From Stutzerimonas azotifigens (GTDB taxonomy: Bacteria > Pseudomonadota > Gammaproteobacteria > Pseudomonadales > Pseudomonadaceae): a stretch of 64,000 nucleotides of DNA. The stretch covers positions 310,001 to 374,000 of the forward strand of contig NZ_JAAMRF010000005.1 of the NCBI RefSeq assembly GCF_013522725.1, in the 5' to 3' direction. Below the pieces are notes generated by a model. The model did no database searches. It saw nothing but the letters and a program-made list of their open reading frames with translations, and was not told where the DNA came from. Of this stretch, positions 19,049 to 27,790 are shown one piece after another. The number at the start of each line of letters is the position of its first letter. Positions within the stretch are counted from its first letter, which is position 1. A program made the position numbers and the translations under genes.

Positions 19049-20293
19049 ATGCGGATAGCAGTCATCGGCGGCGGTGTGATCGGGCTGACCACGGCCTATT
19101 CTCTGGTCCGCCAGGGCCACCAGGTCGAGCTGATCGAGCGACGCGACGAGGTAGCGCTGGAAACCAGCTTTGCCAATGGCGGGCAACTCAGCTACCGCTA
19201 CGTGTCGCCCTTGGCCGATGCCGGCGTGCCGCTCCAGGCCCTCGGCTGGATGCTGCGCAGAGACGATGCACCGCTGCGTTTCAGGCCCCGCGTGAGCCCT
19301 CATCAATGGCGCTGGTGCCTGCGCTTCCTGCTCGCCTGCCGACGCTCGGTCAACCGGCGCAACGCGGCACATCTGCTGCGCCTGGCACTACACAGCCAAC
19401 AGATTCTGTGCACCTGGCGGGAGCAGGACCGGCTGGACGGATTCGACTGGCGCGCCAACGGCAAGCTGGTGATCTATCGCGACCGCGCCAGCCTTCGCAA
19501 GGCGTCGCCCGGCGTTGACGACACGGCTGGGCAAAGGCTGCTGGACGCAGGGCAATGCGTCGACGTGGAGCCTGCGCTGGCACCGCTTGCTGCAGCGCTG
19601 CAGGGCGGTATCTACTCCCCGGGCGATGAGGCGGCCGACTGTCACCAGTTCTGCCAGCAGCTGTTGCAACGGCTCTGCGGGTTACCGGCATTCCGACTGC
19701 ATGCCGGCCAGGCCGTGACGGCGCTGCGTACCGAGCGCAATCGCGTGCAGGCGATCATGCTCGACGAAGGCGAGCTTGCCGTCGACCATCTGGTGGTTGC
19801 CGCCGGCACCGCCAGCGTCGCGCTACTGCGGCCCCTGGGTATCGACCTGTCGATCTACCCGCTCAAGGGCTACAGCCTGACCCTGCCACTGGCCGGCGAA
19901 GCGAACGTGCCGCAGACCAACGTGACCGATTACGACAACAAGGTGGTCTATGCCCGCCTCGGTGACCAGTTGCGAGTCGCCGCCATGGTGGATATCGGCG
20001 GCTGGGACAACGACCTGGACCCGGGGAGGATCGGCACGCTGCAGCGCCTGGCCAGCGAAACCTTTCCGGCAGCGGGCGACTACCGCAACGCCCGGCAATG
20101 GGCTGGCCTGCGCCCCGCGACGCCGGAAGGCACGCCGCTGCTCGGACGCAGCGGCGTCGACAACCTCTGGCTCAACGTCGGCCATGGCAGCCTCGGCTTC
20201 ACCCTCGCCTGCGGTAGCGCCGACCTGCTCAGCAGCCTGATCGGCGGATACCTGCCGGCCGTCTCCCTGGACGGACTGACACTTACTACTTGA
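19049..20293 (+). CDS. FAD-dependent D-amino-acid dehydrogenase (DadA-like)
   Basis: DAO-family flavoprotein of 414 residues. The N-terminal FAD-binding motif IAVIGGGVIGLTTAYSLV (residues ~3-20) is followed by the acidic LIERRDEVALETSFANGGQL typical of DadA. The C-terminal GLRPATPEGTPLLGRSG and NVGHGSLGFTLACGSA segments close the FAD site. It should oxidise a D-amino acid to a 2-imino/2-keto acid and pass electrons to the quinone pool. It differs enough from DadA that the substrate is not certain. A RidA-like gene starts 24 bases downstream, which fits an imine product. Confidence 0.85.
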   Translation: MRIAVIGGGVIGLTTAYSLVRQGHQVELIERRDEVALETSFANGGQLSYRYVSPLADAGVPLQALGWMLRRDDAPLRFRPRVSPHQWRWCLRFLLACRRSVNRRNAAHLLRLALHSQQILCTWREQDRLDGFDWRANGKLVIYRDRASLRKASPGVDDTAGQRLLDAGQCVDVEPALAPLAAALQGGIYSPGDEAADCHQFCQQLLQRLCGLPAFRLHAGQAVTALRTERNRVQAIMLDEGELAVDHLVVAAGTASVALLRPLGIDLSIYPLKGYSLTLPLAGEANVPQTNVTDYDNKVVYARLGDQLRVAAMVDIGGWDNDLDPGRIGTLQRLASETFPAAGDYRNARQWAGLRPATPEGTPLLGRSGVDNLWLNVGHGSLGFTLACGSADLLSSLIGGYLPAVSLDGLTLTT

Positions 20294-20317
20294 ATACAAC
20301 CACGACGAGGACGCCCC

Positions 20318-20671
20318 ATGGCCCTGCAACGTATCGAAAGCAACCCACGCATGTCCGCAGCAGTCACCTATGCCGACCTGGTGTTTCTTGCCGGCCAGGT
20401 GCCCGACGACCGCAGCCTGGATGCTAGCGGACAGACCCGTGAGGTGCTGGCCACGATCGATCGGCTACTGGAGGCCGCGGGCTCGGACCGAGGGCGTCTG
20501 CTCAGCGCGCAGATCTGGCTCAAGGATATCGATGCCGACTTCGCCGCGATGAACGAAGTCTGGAGCGCCTGGCTACCCGAGGGCTGCGCGCCGGCCAGGG
20601 CGACTGTACAAGCGTCTCTGGCTTCGCCGCAGGTGCTGGTGGAAATCATGGTGATCGCAGCGCGGGCCTGA
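20318..20671 (+). CDS. RidA/YjgF/YER057c family protein
   Basis: Small Rid-family protein of 117 residues, whose relatives form trimers that hydrolyse reactive enamines and imines to keto acids and ammonia. The conserved Arg is present in CAPARATVQASL. The Glu corresponding to E120 of RidA appears replaced by Met (LVEIMVIAARA), so this is probably a Rid paralogue rather than RidA itself. Its position right after the DadA-like gene suggests it clears the imine that enzyme releases. Confidence 0.85.
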   Translation: MALQRIESNPRMSAAVTYADLVFLAGQVPDDRSLDASGQTREVLATIDRLLEAAGSDRGRLLSAQIWLKDIDADFAAMNEVWSAWLPEGCAPARATVQASLASPQVLVEIMVIAARA

Positions 20672-20761
20672 CCCTCGCCAGTCACCGCCCTACACCGCCG
20701 GGATCGTCACGGACGAGACGGTGGCGACCGCTGATCCGACTTATCACATGAGGGAACCACG

Positions 20762-21745
20762 ATGAACCATCAGATCCGTATCGGCCTGCTCGGCATCACC
20801 CTGGCCGGCGCACTTGCCGGCCCCCTGGCAAGCACCAGCGTCCTGGCGCAAGAGCGTTTCGTCACCATCGGCACCGGCGGCCAGACCGGCGTGTATTACA
20901 CGGCGGGCCAGTCGGTCTGTCGCTTTCTCAATCGCGCCGAGAGCACGCCGGCGATCAAGTGCAACGCGCCTTCCACGGCAGGCAGCGTAACCAACATCGT
21001 GTCGATGCAGAACGGTGAATACGACTTCGGCTTCATCCAGTCCGACCATCAGCACAAGGCGCTCAAAGGCCTCGCGCCTTTCGACAAGGACGGCGCGGTA
21101 GACGAGTTGCGCGCGGTGTTCTCCCTGCAGACCGAAATCCTCACCGTGGTTGCGCGCAATGACAGCGGCATCAGTGACCTCGATGACCTCAAGGGCAAGC
21201 GGGTCAACATCGGTGTGCCAGGCTCGGGCAGCCGCGACACCTTCGAGGAAGTGATGAAAGCCAAGGGCTGGAGCAACGCCGACTTCGCCCTGGCCGCCGA
21301 GCTCAAGCCTGCGGAGATGGCCTCCGCGCTGGGTGACAACAACCTCGACGCCATCACCTACGTGGTCGGCCATCCGAGCGGGGCCATTCAGGAAGCGCTG
21401 ACCAACGTGAAGGCCAGAATCGTCCCGGTGACAGGCCCGGAAATCGATCGATTGCTCGCCGGAGCCAATTACTACACCGCCGCCGAGATCCCCGCCGGGC
21501 TTTATCCGGGCGTTGCGTCGGCCATCCCGTCGATCGGCGGCAAGGCAGTACTCGCGACCACCAGCAAGACCGATCCTGAGGTCGTCTACCAGCTGGTCAA
21601 GGCCGTGTTCGACAACCTCGACCGGTTCAAGCGTCTGCATCCGGCCTTCGCCGACCTGAAAGCCGAAGACATGATCCGTGTCGGCCTGACCGCTCCGCTA
21701 CATGAGGGCGCCGAGCGTTTCTATAAAGAAAAGGGTTGGCTCTGA
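20762..21745 (+). CDS. TAXI-family TRAP solute-binding protein, no adjacent permease
   Basis: Periplasmic binding protein of the TAXI (TRAP-associated extracytoplasmic) family, 327 residues. It has a signal peptide (cleavage near SVLAQ-ERF) and the family opening FVTIGTGGQTGVYYTAGQSV. TAXI proteins usually bind glutamate, glutamine or other acids for a fused DctQM permease, but no such gene is next to it. The gene follows the Rid gene by 90 bases on the same strand, so uptake of an amino-acid-like substrate for the DadA-like enzyme is plausible. Confidence 0.87.
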   Translation: MNHQIRIGLLGITLAGALAGPLASTSVLAQERFVTIGTGGQTGVYYTAGQSVCRFLNRAESTPAIKCNAPSTAGSVTNIVSMQNGEYDFGFIQSDHQHKALKGLAPFDKDGAVDELRAVFSLQTEILTVVARNDSGISDLDDLKGKRVNIGVPGSGSRDTFEEVMKAKGWSNADFALAAELKPAEMASALGDNNLDAITYVVGHPSGAIQEALTNVKARIVPVTGPEIDRLLAGANYYTAAEIPAGLYPGVASAIPSIGGKAVLATTSKTDPEVVYQLVKAVFDNLDRFKRLHPAFADLKAEDMIRVGLTAPLHEGAERFYKEKGWL

Positions 21746-21787
21746 GTTCAGCGGGCCGCCGGGAGCACCTCGGCGACTCGCAGCCCA

Positions 21788-22516
21788 TCAGTGCTGGTGG
21801 CTCTCGCTGACGAAGGTCAGCGAGGCGAACATCCCGCGTACGCGGGCATCGGGGTCGTCGCTGTCGACAGTCGTCGAGGCGGCGATCACGTTCAGGCCGT
21901 GGTTGCGCACCGTCACCCGCGCCTTGCCCTGTGCATCGGTTGTGGCCACGACACGATCGGGGTGGTTGACGTAGTCGCCGATCAGTTCGATGCCGGCGGC
22001 AGGCTTGCCGTCCACCAGCACCTGGACTTCCAGTGCCTGGCCGACATCCACCGCCAGAGGGTCCTGCTGCGGCACGATGGCCAGGTTCAGCTTGTCCAGC
22101 GCGGGCAATTTTGCGCCCTGTTGCAGGATCGCCACGCTGTACTTGTAGTAGCGCCCCGAATCCAGCGCGCCAGGCACCTTGGTCTCGCCGACGTTCAGCC
22201 ATTTCTTCTCCGGGTCCTGAGTCCAGTAGCCGTTGTCGAGAGCGACCGAGAGCACCGCCGGCTTGGACAGCGGCTTGAGCCTGGCATGGTCCTCCAGCCG
22301 TTCGATGGTGACCGGAATCATCGCGCCACGCGCATCGCTCGCCCATGCGCCCGAGACTTTCGCGGCTTCGAAGGCATCGTCCTCGGCGCCGTGGCCGTAG
22401 ATCACCTCGATGTTGCCCCGGCGCTCCTCGGTCCACAGGCCGTGCGCACCGGCCGAAGCAGCGCTCAGGCCCAGAACGAGCGCCAGCGCCAAGGTGATTG
22501 TCTTGTTGTCTTTCAT
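21788..22516 (-). CDS. DUF4198 periplasmic protein
   Basis: Exported protein of 242 residues with a signal peptide (cleavage near ASAGA-HGL). The mature protein begins with His and has the DUF4198 layout: an HGLWTEE start, a WLNVGETKVP-like middle, and a C-terminal Ig-like domain (QALEVQVLVDGKPAAGIELI). It ends in a His-rich SESHQH tail. Relatives are found next to metal transport genes. It follows the TonB receptor by 52 bases on the same strand, so a joint role in metal uptake is likely. The exact function is unknown. Confidence 0.8.
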   Translation of the reverse strand: MKDNKTITLALALVLGLSAASAGAHGLWTEERRGNIEVIYGHGAEDDAFEAAKVSGAWASDARGAMIPVTIERLEDHARLKPLSKPAVLSVALDNGYWTQDPEKKWLNVGETKVPGALDSGRYYKYSVAILQQGAKLPALDKLNLAIVPQQDPLAVDVGQALEVQVLVDGKPAAGIELIGDYVNHPDRVVATTDAQGKARVTVRNHGLNVIAASTTVDSDDPDARVRGMFASLTFVSESHQH

Positions 22517-22568
22517 CTGCAGATTCTCTTTCTGAAGTTACGGGCGACAGACGCCCGTTGGGTTGAGA

Positions 22569-24710
22569 TCAAAGGCTCAGCGATACGCTGAAATTGAGGT
22601 TGCGCGGCTCGCCCGGCATGACCCAGACGTTGCTGTAGGACCGCTCGTAGTAGGTGCGATCGAACGCGTTGTTGAGGTTGACCCCCAGCGTCACGCTGGG
22701 CGTTGCGCGGTAGCGGGCGAGCAGGTCGACGGTGGTGTAGGCAGGCAGCTCGAATTCGCTGCCCGACTGACCCAGGCGATCCCCGACGTAGTTCACCGCC
22801 CCGCCCACTTCCAGTCCCTGAAGGCCGTGATCGAAGAACTCGTAAACGGTCATCAGGCTGCCGCTGTTGCGCGGCACGTTGAGCAGTCGGCTGCCGCTGA
22901 CGAGCGTGTTGTCCTTGGTGACCTCCGCATCGACATAGGCATAGGCACCGATAATCCGCAGCTGGTCGGTCAACTGGCCAGTCAGCTGCAGGTCGAAGCC
23001 CTTGCTGCGCACCTCGCCGGCAGCGATCTGGTAGGTACTGTCGGCAGGATCGGCGGTCAGTACGTTCTCCTTGGTGAGATGGAAGGCGGCAATGGTCATT
23101 CCCAGGCGACTGTCGAGCAGATCGAACTTGAAGCCGGCTTCATAACCCACCCCCTCTTCAGGATCGAATGCCTGACCACTGGCATCGGCGCCACCGTTGG
23201 GCTTGAACGAGCGCGAGGCGTTGGCGAAAACACCGACTTCTGGGGTGAACTGATAGAGCGCACCGATACGGGGGGTCACTTTCTCGTGGGCCTGCTTCTG
23301 ACGAGCGCCCGACACTTCGTTGTCCAGGCGATGTTCGTAGTGGTCGTAGCGCGCGCCGATTACACCGAACAACCTGTCGGTAAAGCGCATCTGGTCCTGC
23401 AGATTCAGCGCGCGGGCATGGACAAGCTCGTGACGGTCGGTACTGCGCCCGGTCCGTCCGGTGCTGAACGGCGGCGCGGGCTGGCCAAAGACGGGATTGC
23501 GGATGTCCAGGGTGTAGGTCGGGGTCGAACGCAGCAACCGCTCGTCCTTTGCATAGCGCTCGTACTCGGTGCCGATCAGCAACTGATGTTCGATCGAGCC
23601 GGTATCGAAACGGCCGTGTAGCTCGGCCTGGGTGATGCTGTCCTGCCACTCGAAGTCGCGGTAGCGGCGCTCGCGGTTGAGGGTGACGCCGTCGTTGGCC
23701 AAGGAGCTGGCCTCGGTGGCATAACCGTTGAGCCGGCCCTGCTTGTAGTGACTGGCCAGGCGCAAACTCCAGACGTCGTTCAGGTCATGCTCGACGGCCA
23801 CCTGCAGCAGCTCGTTGTTGTTGCTGATGGTGCCGTCGGAGGGCTCGCCGAAGAACGCCGAACGCGACACGCTGCCCAGCTCGCCGTTTGGCGCCACGAC
23901 GCCTCGGTCGAAGACCTGCCTGTTGCGCACCACCTCGGCCTGCACAAGTACGCGGGTATCCGGACTCAACTCCCAGCTGAAGGCCGGTGCGAAGAATTGG
24001 CGCTCACCGGAGCGATGGTCGCGAAAGCTGTCGTTGTCTTCGACGGCGAGGTTCATCCGGTAGAGCATCCGCCCTTCGTCATCCAGAGGCGTGTTGACGT
24101 CCAGGCTGCTGCGGTACTTGTCCCAGCGCCCAGCGCTCAGGTCCAGCCGAACGAACGCATCACGCTGCGGACGTTTGCTGACGATGTTGACGGTGCCGCC
24201 CGGGTCGCCGCGACCGTAGAGACTCGAGGCCGGTCCCTTGAGCACCTCGACGCGCTCGACGTTGGACGCGTCCTGTGGGTTCATGTGGCCCCGGTTGGCG
24301 CTGAAACCATCCTTGTAGAACTCTGAGGTGGTCAGCCCACGGACGCTGTATTCGAACATCGTCAAGCCGCCGAAATCATTCTGCCGGGCGACGCCGCCGG
24401 CGAAATCCAGAGCGCGTTCGATACGGGGCGCGTCGAGATCCTGCAGCACACTGGCGGGCACCACGGAGACCGACTGGGGAATTTCCTTCAGGGGCGTATC
24501 GGTCCTGGTCGCGCTCGCGGAACGGGCGGCACGATAGCCCGTTACCGGTCCGTCAGCGGTCTCTCGGGAGCCGGTGACAGTGACCGAGTCCAGCACCGTG
24601 GACGTTTCCGTCCGGCTTTCGGTTTCGGCAGATACCGCCTGGCCCAGGATCGACAGGACAAAGCCTGCACCAGTGCCGAACAGTCGTGGTGAAAAGGTCC
24701 CGATTCGCAT
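22569..24710 (-). CDS. TonB-dependent outer-membrane receptor (siderophore/metal type)
   Basis: TonB-dependent receptor of 713 residues. After the signal peptide, a TonB-box-like LDSVTVTGSRE (~40) leads into the plug domain (EIPQSVSVVPASVL, VERVEVLKGPASSLYGRGDP, GGTVNIVSKRP) at ~70-185. The 22-stranded barrel follows and ends in the outer-membrane signal NLNFSVSLSL. The plug is of the ferric-siderophore (FhuA/FhuE-like) type. However, the upstream element resembles a Zur box, and the next gene is DUF4198, so a zinc or other metal complex is a possible ligand. There is no N-terminal signalling extension and no FecIR pair. Confidence 0.9.
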   Translation of the reverse strand: MRIGTFSPRLFGTGAGFVLSILGQAVSAETESRTETSTVLDSVTVTGSRETADGPVTGYRAARSASATRTDTPLKEIPQSVSVVPASVLQDLDAPRIERALDFAGGVARQNDFGGLTMFEYSVRGLTTSEFYKDGFSANRGHMNPQDASNVERVEVLKGPASSLYGRGDPGGTVNIVSKRPQRDAFVRLDLSAGRWDKYRSSLDVNTPLDDEGRMLYRMNLAVEDNDSFRDHRSGERQFFAPAFSWELSPDTRVLVQAEVVRNRQVFDRGVVAPNGELGSVSRSAFFGEPSDGTISNNNELLQVAVEHDLNDVWSLRLASHYKQGRLNGYATEASSLANDGVTLNRERRYRDFEWQDSITQAELHGRFDTGSIEHQLLIGTEYERYAKDERLLRSTPTYTLDIRNPVFGQPAPPFSTGRTGRSTDRHELVHARALNLQDQMRFTDRLFGVIGARYDHYEHRLDNEVSGARQKQAHEKVTPRIGALYQFTPEVGVFANASRSFKPNGGADASGQAFDPEEGVGYEAGFKFDLLDSRLGMTIAAFHLTKENVLTADPADSTYQIAAGEVRSKGFDLQLTGQLTDQLRIIGAYAYVDAEVTKDNTLVSGSRLLNVPRNSGSLMTVYEFFDHGLQGLEVGGAVNYVGDRLGQSGSEFELPAYTTVDLLARYRATPSVTLGVNLNNAFDRTYYERSYSNVWVMPGEPRNLNFSVSLSL

Positions 24711-24730
24711 GAGTGTTTCCGTATCTTAAG

Positions 24731-24747
24731 ATGTTATATCGTAACAT
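24731..24747. promoter_or_regulatory. Zur-like box upstream of TonB receptor
   Basis: ATGTTATATCGTAACAT is an inverted repeat (ATGTTA-N5-TAACAT) 20 bases before the receptor start codon. It closely resembles the gamma-proteobacterial Zur site, whose core is TGTTATA-N-TATAACA. Position over the promoter would suit repression when zinc is plentiful. I could not score it against Fur or other metalloregulator matrices. Confidence 0.55.
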
Positions 24748-24817
24748 TCTTCGGATAGCACTCCGCGCTGTCAAGCCAGCCGGCGCGTCAAACGGCGAGG
24801 AGCTGATAGTGGGAAGT

Positions 24818-24840
24818 CCTGCCGATGTATTTTCGGCAGG
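24818..24840 (-). terminator. Hairpin after the stressosome operon
   Basis: An 8-bp stem CCTGCCGA / TCGGCAGG with a 7-base AT-rich loop lies about 80 bases past the last stop of the minus-strand stressosome operon and before the TonB receptor promoter. There is no clear T-tract. Confidence 0.45.
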
Positions 24841-24921
24841 CTCCGGGCACGACCTAGCCCCACGCATGAGCTTGCCGTTGCGGTTGATTTCAAATAGGTG
24901 TGGGTACAGCGCCCTAACGGA

Positions 24922-26037
24922 TCAAATTCGCAGACTCAAAGGCAGCTGTACGTCCACGATCACCCGGCCGGCTTCGTTGCGAAACCGCGTGTGGCCGCCG
25001 AAGCTTTCGCTGAGCACCTTGACGATCGGCAGGCCCAGGCCCCAGCCCTTTGTCTCGCTGCGGGTAGAGATGAAATAGGGTGTGGCGAGGTTGGACAGAA
25101 CGTCCTCGGGGAAGCTGCCGTGGTTGCTCACGCTGAGCAGCACACCGCCGTCCTGCTGCCGTTGCGTGACCTCGATCGGCATACCTGGCTGGCCGTGCTT
25201 GGCGGCATTGATCACCAGGTTGTCGAGGATCCGCAGGAAACCCTGCTTGTCCCAGAACACCATAAGATCGTCCGCGTCGGCATCCAGATGCACCGGGTTG
25301 CTCACCTGAAAGCGCAGGTTTTCCACCGCATCGCCGAGCAATCGCCCAAGGGGCATCGCCTCGCCGTGGAGCCTCAAGCCTCCACCGAGGCTCATGTGGG
25401 AGATGTCCAGGACGTTGCTGATCATTTGGTCGATACGCTGCAGGTTCTCTTCGAGCACCTTGATCATGTCGTCGGTCCGACGCGCCGGGTTCTTGCGCAT
25501 CAGCCCGGCGACCATCACCGCCGCCGACAACGGCGAGCGCAGGTCGTGACTGAGCGAGCGCATGAAACGCTCGAGCATGACCTTTTCGGTGCGCAGGTTC
25601 TCGCTGCGAGCGACCGCAACGTTACGCTGCTTCTCGATGCGCTCGAAGCGGTTGCTGGACTTGAGCAGTGACGCGATGGTCGCCAGCACCTCGTCCGAAT
25701 TGATCGGATGGGTCAGGTAGGCCTGGGCGCCCTGATTCAGGCCCATCGCCTTGTCCTTGCCGGTCATGAAGGTCGCCGAGATGTTGATCACCGCCGGCAT
25801 CTTGCCCGACCCCAGCTTGCGCTTCATCGCCTGGATCAGTTCGAAGCCACTCATGTCCGGCAGGTTGATGTCGATGATCACAAGATCCGTGGCGTCGTCG
25901 ATCTGTTCGAGCCCTTCGGCGCCGCTGCCCGCCTCGACCACTTCATAGAGGGGCTCGCCCGTCAGGATCTTCTTCAACACGTAGCGATTGGCGTCCATAT
26001 CGTCGATGATCAGGATCCGCCGCCGGCTAGCCTTCAT
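24922..26037 (-). CDS. Receiver-histidine kinase hybrid, end of stressosome operon
   Basis: Protein of 371 residues with an N-terminal receiver (ILIIDDMDANRY, phospho-acceptor Asp in LVIIDINLPD, Lys-equivalent region near LTHPINSDE). A coiled segment follows, then a HisKA domain with RSLSHDLRSPLSAA near residue 165 and a HATPase domain (DNLVINAAKHGQ, KGWGLGLPIVKVL). The first nucleotide loop reads VSNHGSFP, a variant also seen in other kinases. It has no transmembrane or DNA-binding part, so it relays a signal inside the cell. It overlaps the upstream kinase gene by 11 bases and probably receives phosphate from it. Confidence 0.87.
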   Translation of the reverse strand: MKASRRRILIIDDMDANRYVLKKILTGEPLYEVVEAGSGAEGLEQIDDATDLVIIDINLPDMSGFELIQAMKRKLGSGKMPAVINISATFMTGKDKAMGLNQGAQAYLTHPINSDEVLATIASLLKSSNRFERIEKQRNVAVARSENLRTEKVMLERFMRSLSHDLRSPLSAAVMVAGLMRKNPARRTDDMIKVLEENLQRIDQMISNVLDISHMSLGGGLRLHGEAMPLGRLLGDAVENLRFQVSNPVHLDADADDLMVFWDKQGFLRILDNLVINAAKHGQPGMPIEVTQRQQDGGVLLSVSNHGSFPEDVLSNLATPYFISTRSETKGWGLGLPIVKVLSESFGGHTRFRNEAGRVIVDVQLPLSLRI

Positions 26038-27790
26038 GGGCTTGGCTCCAGCACAGCTGCTGAACGCTGCGCAGCAGGGCCTCGTGATAATCGACCTGGG
26101 ACTTGTCGAGAATGGCGTGACACATGGTGAGCAGGCGCTCCCGATCCGCAGCGTCGAGCGGCTTGGCCGTGTTGATGATCACCCGCTGATGCATGCTCCA
26201 GTCCATGCTCTCCAGCAGATCCTCGCCGCTGATATCCGGCAGGTCGAGATCGAGCAGAATGATGTCCGGACGCACCGAGTGCAACCGGTCGATGCTGGCA
26301 CGCGCGGTCTCCGCCTCGATGATCACCGGATCGTGTGGTGACAGGGTCTTGATCACCAGGTAGCGGTCGGCTTCGTTGTCGTCGATCAGCAGAATCGTGG
26401 TATCGGCGAGGCTGAGCTGGCCGGTGCCGGTTTCGCGCTTGTCGTATTCGCAGGGCAGTTGCACGTAGAAGCGGCTGCCCTCCCCCAACTTGCTGGTCAG
26501 ACTGATCTGCCCCTTGAGCAGCGTGGCGATCTTCTGCGCCAACGAGAGTCCCAGGCCGGTGCCTTCGATATGGGTCAGCCCCTGGGAGCGAATCCGGCAG
26601 AACTCCTCGAAAACCCGCTGCTGGTCGTCCTCGGCGATACCCACGCCGGTGTCCTCGACGAGAAACTCGAGGTTATCCGCATCGGGCTGGTACACGCGTA
26701 CGGTGACGCTGCCCTGGGGGGTGTACTTGAATGCATTGCCGATCAGATTGCGCATGATCTGGAACAGGCGATTGCGGTCGGTGTTGAGCCAGACATCCTG
26801 CTCGGGCACCTGCACCACCCAGGCGATGCGCGGATAGCGCATGGACAGCGCGCCGCTGAACTGGCGCAGCTGCTGCATGAATTCCACCAGGCTGAAACGT
26901 TGCGGGTGGATGTCCATGCGTCCGGACTGGGCTTCGGCCAAATCCAGCAGTTCGTTGACCAGCTCCGAAAGCTCGGCGGCCGCGTCGCTGATGAAGCGCA
27001 CCTGCTTGAGCTGTTCCTGATTGAGCTGGCCATCGACGCCATCGAGCAGCAGCTTGGAGATGTTCTCGATGATGTTGATCGGCGTACGGAACTCGTGGGT
27101 CATGTTGGAAAAGAAGCGGCTCTTGGACTCGCCCGCCTGCTGCAACTCCTGAGCAGTCTTTTCCAGTTCCGAATAGAGCGCCACGACGCCCTTGTTTGTG
27201 GTCTCCAGCTCGAGGTTGGTGGCTTCGAGCTCCTGCTGCTTGGTCATCAGCTCGGCCGTGGTCAGTAACAGCTCCTCGCCTTGGACCTGGATTTCCTGAT
27301 ACGGATCGACGGTGCCCTCGCGAGTCAGCGTGTCGCGCAGCGCCTGGGTCTGCTCGTCGCTCGGGTAAGGCCTGGGCGGATGCACGCGCTTGACGATGCG
27401 CACCAGGGTGCCCTGGGGCGAAGTCTCGATGTCGAAGTCGTCCATCAGCCGGCGCGCCCCGGCCAGGCCAACGCCCATGCCGGTCAATGACTCGTAGCTG
27501 CCGTCCAGAATCCGGTCCAGATGGGGAATGCCCGGTCCCTTGTCCCTGGACTCGATCACCATCGCGATGAGCTGCCCCCGGGCGTTGTGCTTCAGGTAGA
27601 AGGCGAAGCCGCCCTGACGGGCGTATTGGTAGACGTTGCGCGCAAGCTCGGAAACCGAGGTGGCGATGCGTATCTGCTCCAGCTTGCTCAGCCCGAGCCA
27701 ATCGGCGATTTGCTTGGCGCATTGCCGACAGGACACCACGTCCATTTCGCTGCGGATGCTCACCGTGGTCAACAGGCGTGCTTCACTCAC
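26027..27790 (-). CDS. Hybrid histidine kinase with N-terminal RsbT-like domain
   Basis: Cytoplasmic protein of 587 residues. Residues ~1-140 are an RsbT-like ATPase fold: SVSELARNVYQY, ESRDKGPGI and GMGVGLAGARRL. A coiled coil (~170-215) leads to HisKA with phospho-His in NMTHEFRTPIN, then HATPase (IGNAFKYTP, VEDTGVGI, GTGLGLSLAQ). The C-terminal receiver (TTILLIDDNEADRY) has its Asp in ILLDLDLPDIS. All catalytic boxes look intact. The RsbT-like part may dock on the stressosome or on its RsbX partner and link stress sensing to phosphorelay. It overlaps its upstream neighbour by 8 bases. Confidence 0.87.
   Translation of the reverse strand: MSEARLLTTVSIRSEMDVVSCRQCAKQIADWLGLSKLEQIRIATSVSELARNVYQYARQGGFAFYLKHNARGQLIAMVIESRDKGPGIPHLDRILDGSYESLTGMGVGLAGARRLMDDFDIETSPQGTLVRIVKRVHPPRPYPSDEQTQALRDTLTREGTVDPYQEIQVQGEELLLTTAELMTKQQELEATNLELETTNKGVVALYSELEKTAQELQQAGESKSRFFSNMTHEFRTPINIIENISKLLLDGVDGQLNQEQLKQVRFISDAAAELSELVNELLDLAEAQSGRMDIHPQRFSLVEFMQQLRQFSGALSMRYPRIAWVVQVPEQDVWLNTDRNRLFQIMRNLIGNAFKYTPQGSVTVRVYQPDADNLEFLVEDTGVGIAEDDQQRVFEEFCRIRSQGLTHIEGTGLGLSLAQKIATLLKGQISLTSKLGEGSRFYVQLPCEYDKRETGTGQLSLADTTILLIDDNEADRYLVIKTLSPHDPVIIEAETARASIDRLHSVRPDIILLDLDLPDISGEDLLESMDWSMHQRVIINTAKPLDAADRERLLTMCHAILDKSQVDYHEALLRSVQQLCWSQAHEG

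Noticed and set aside
24922-26037. Receiver-kinase as another degenerate kinase because its first nucleotide loop reads VSNHGSFP
   Set aside because: The N box and second glycine loop are good, and NxG variants of that loop occur in active kinases, so inactivity is not supported.
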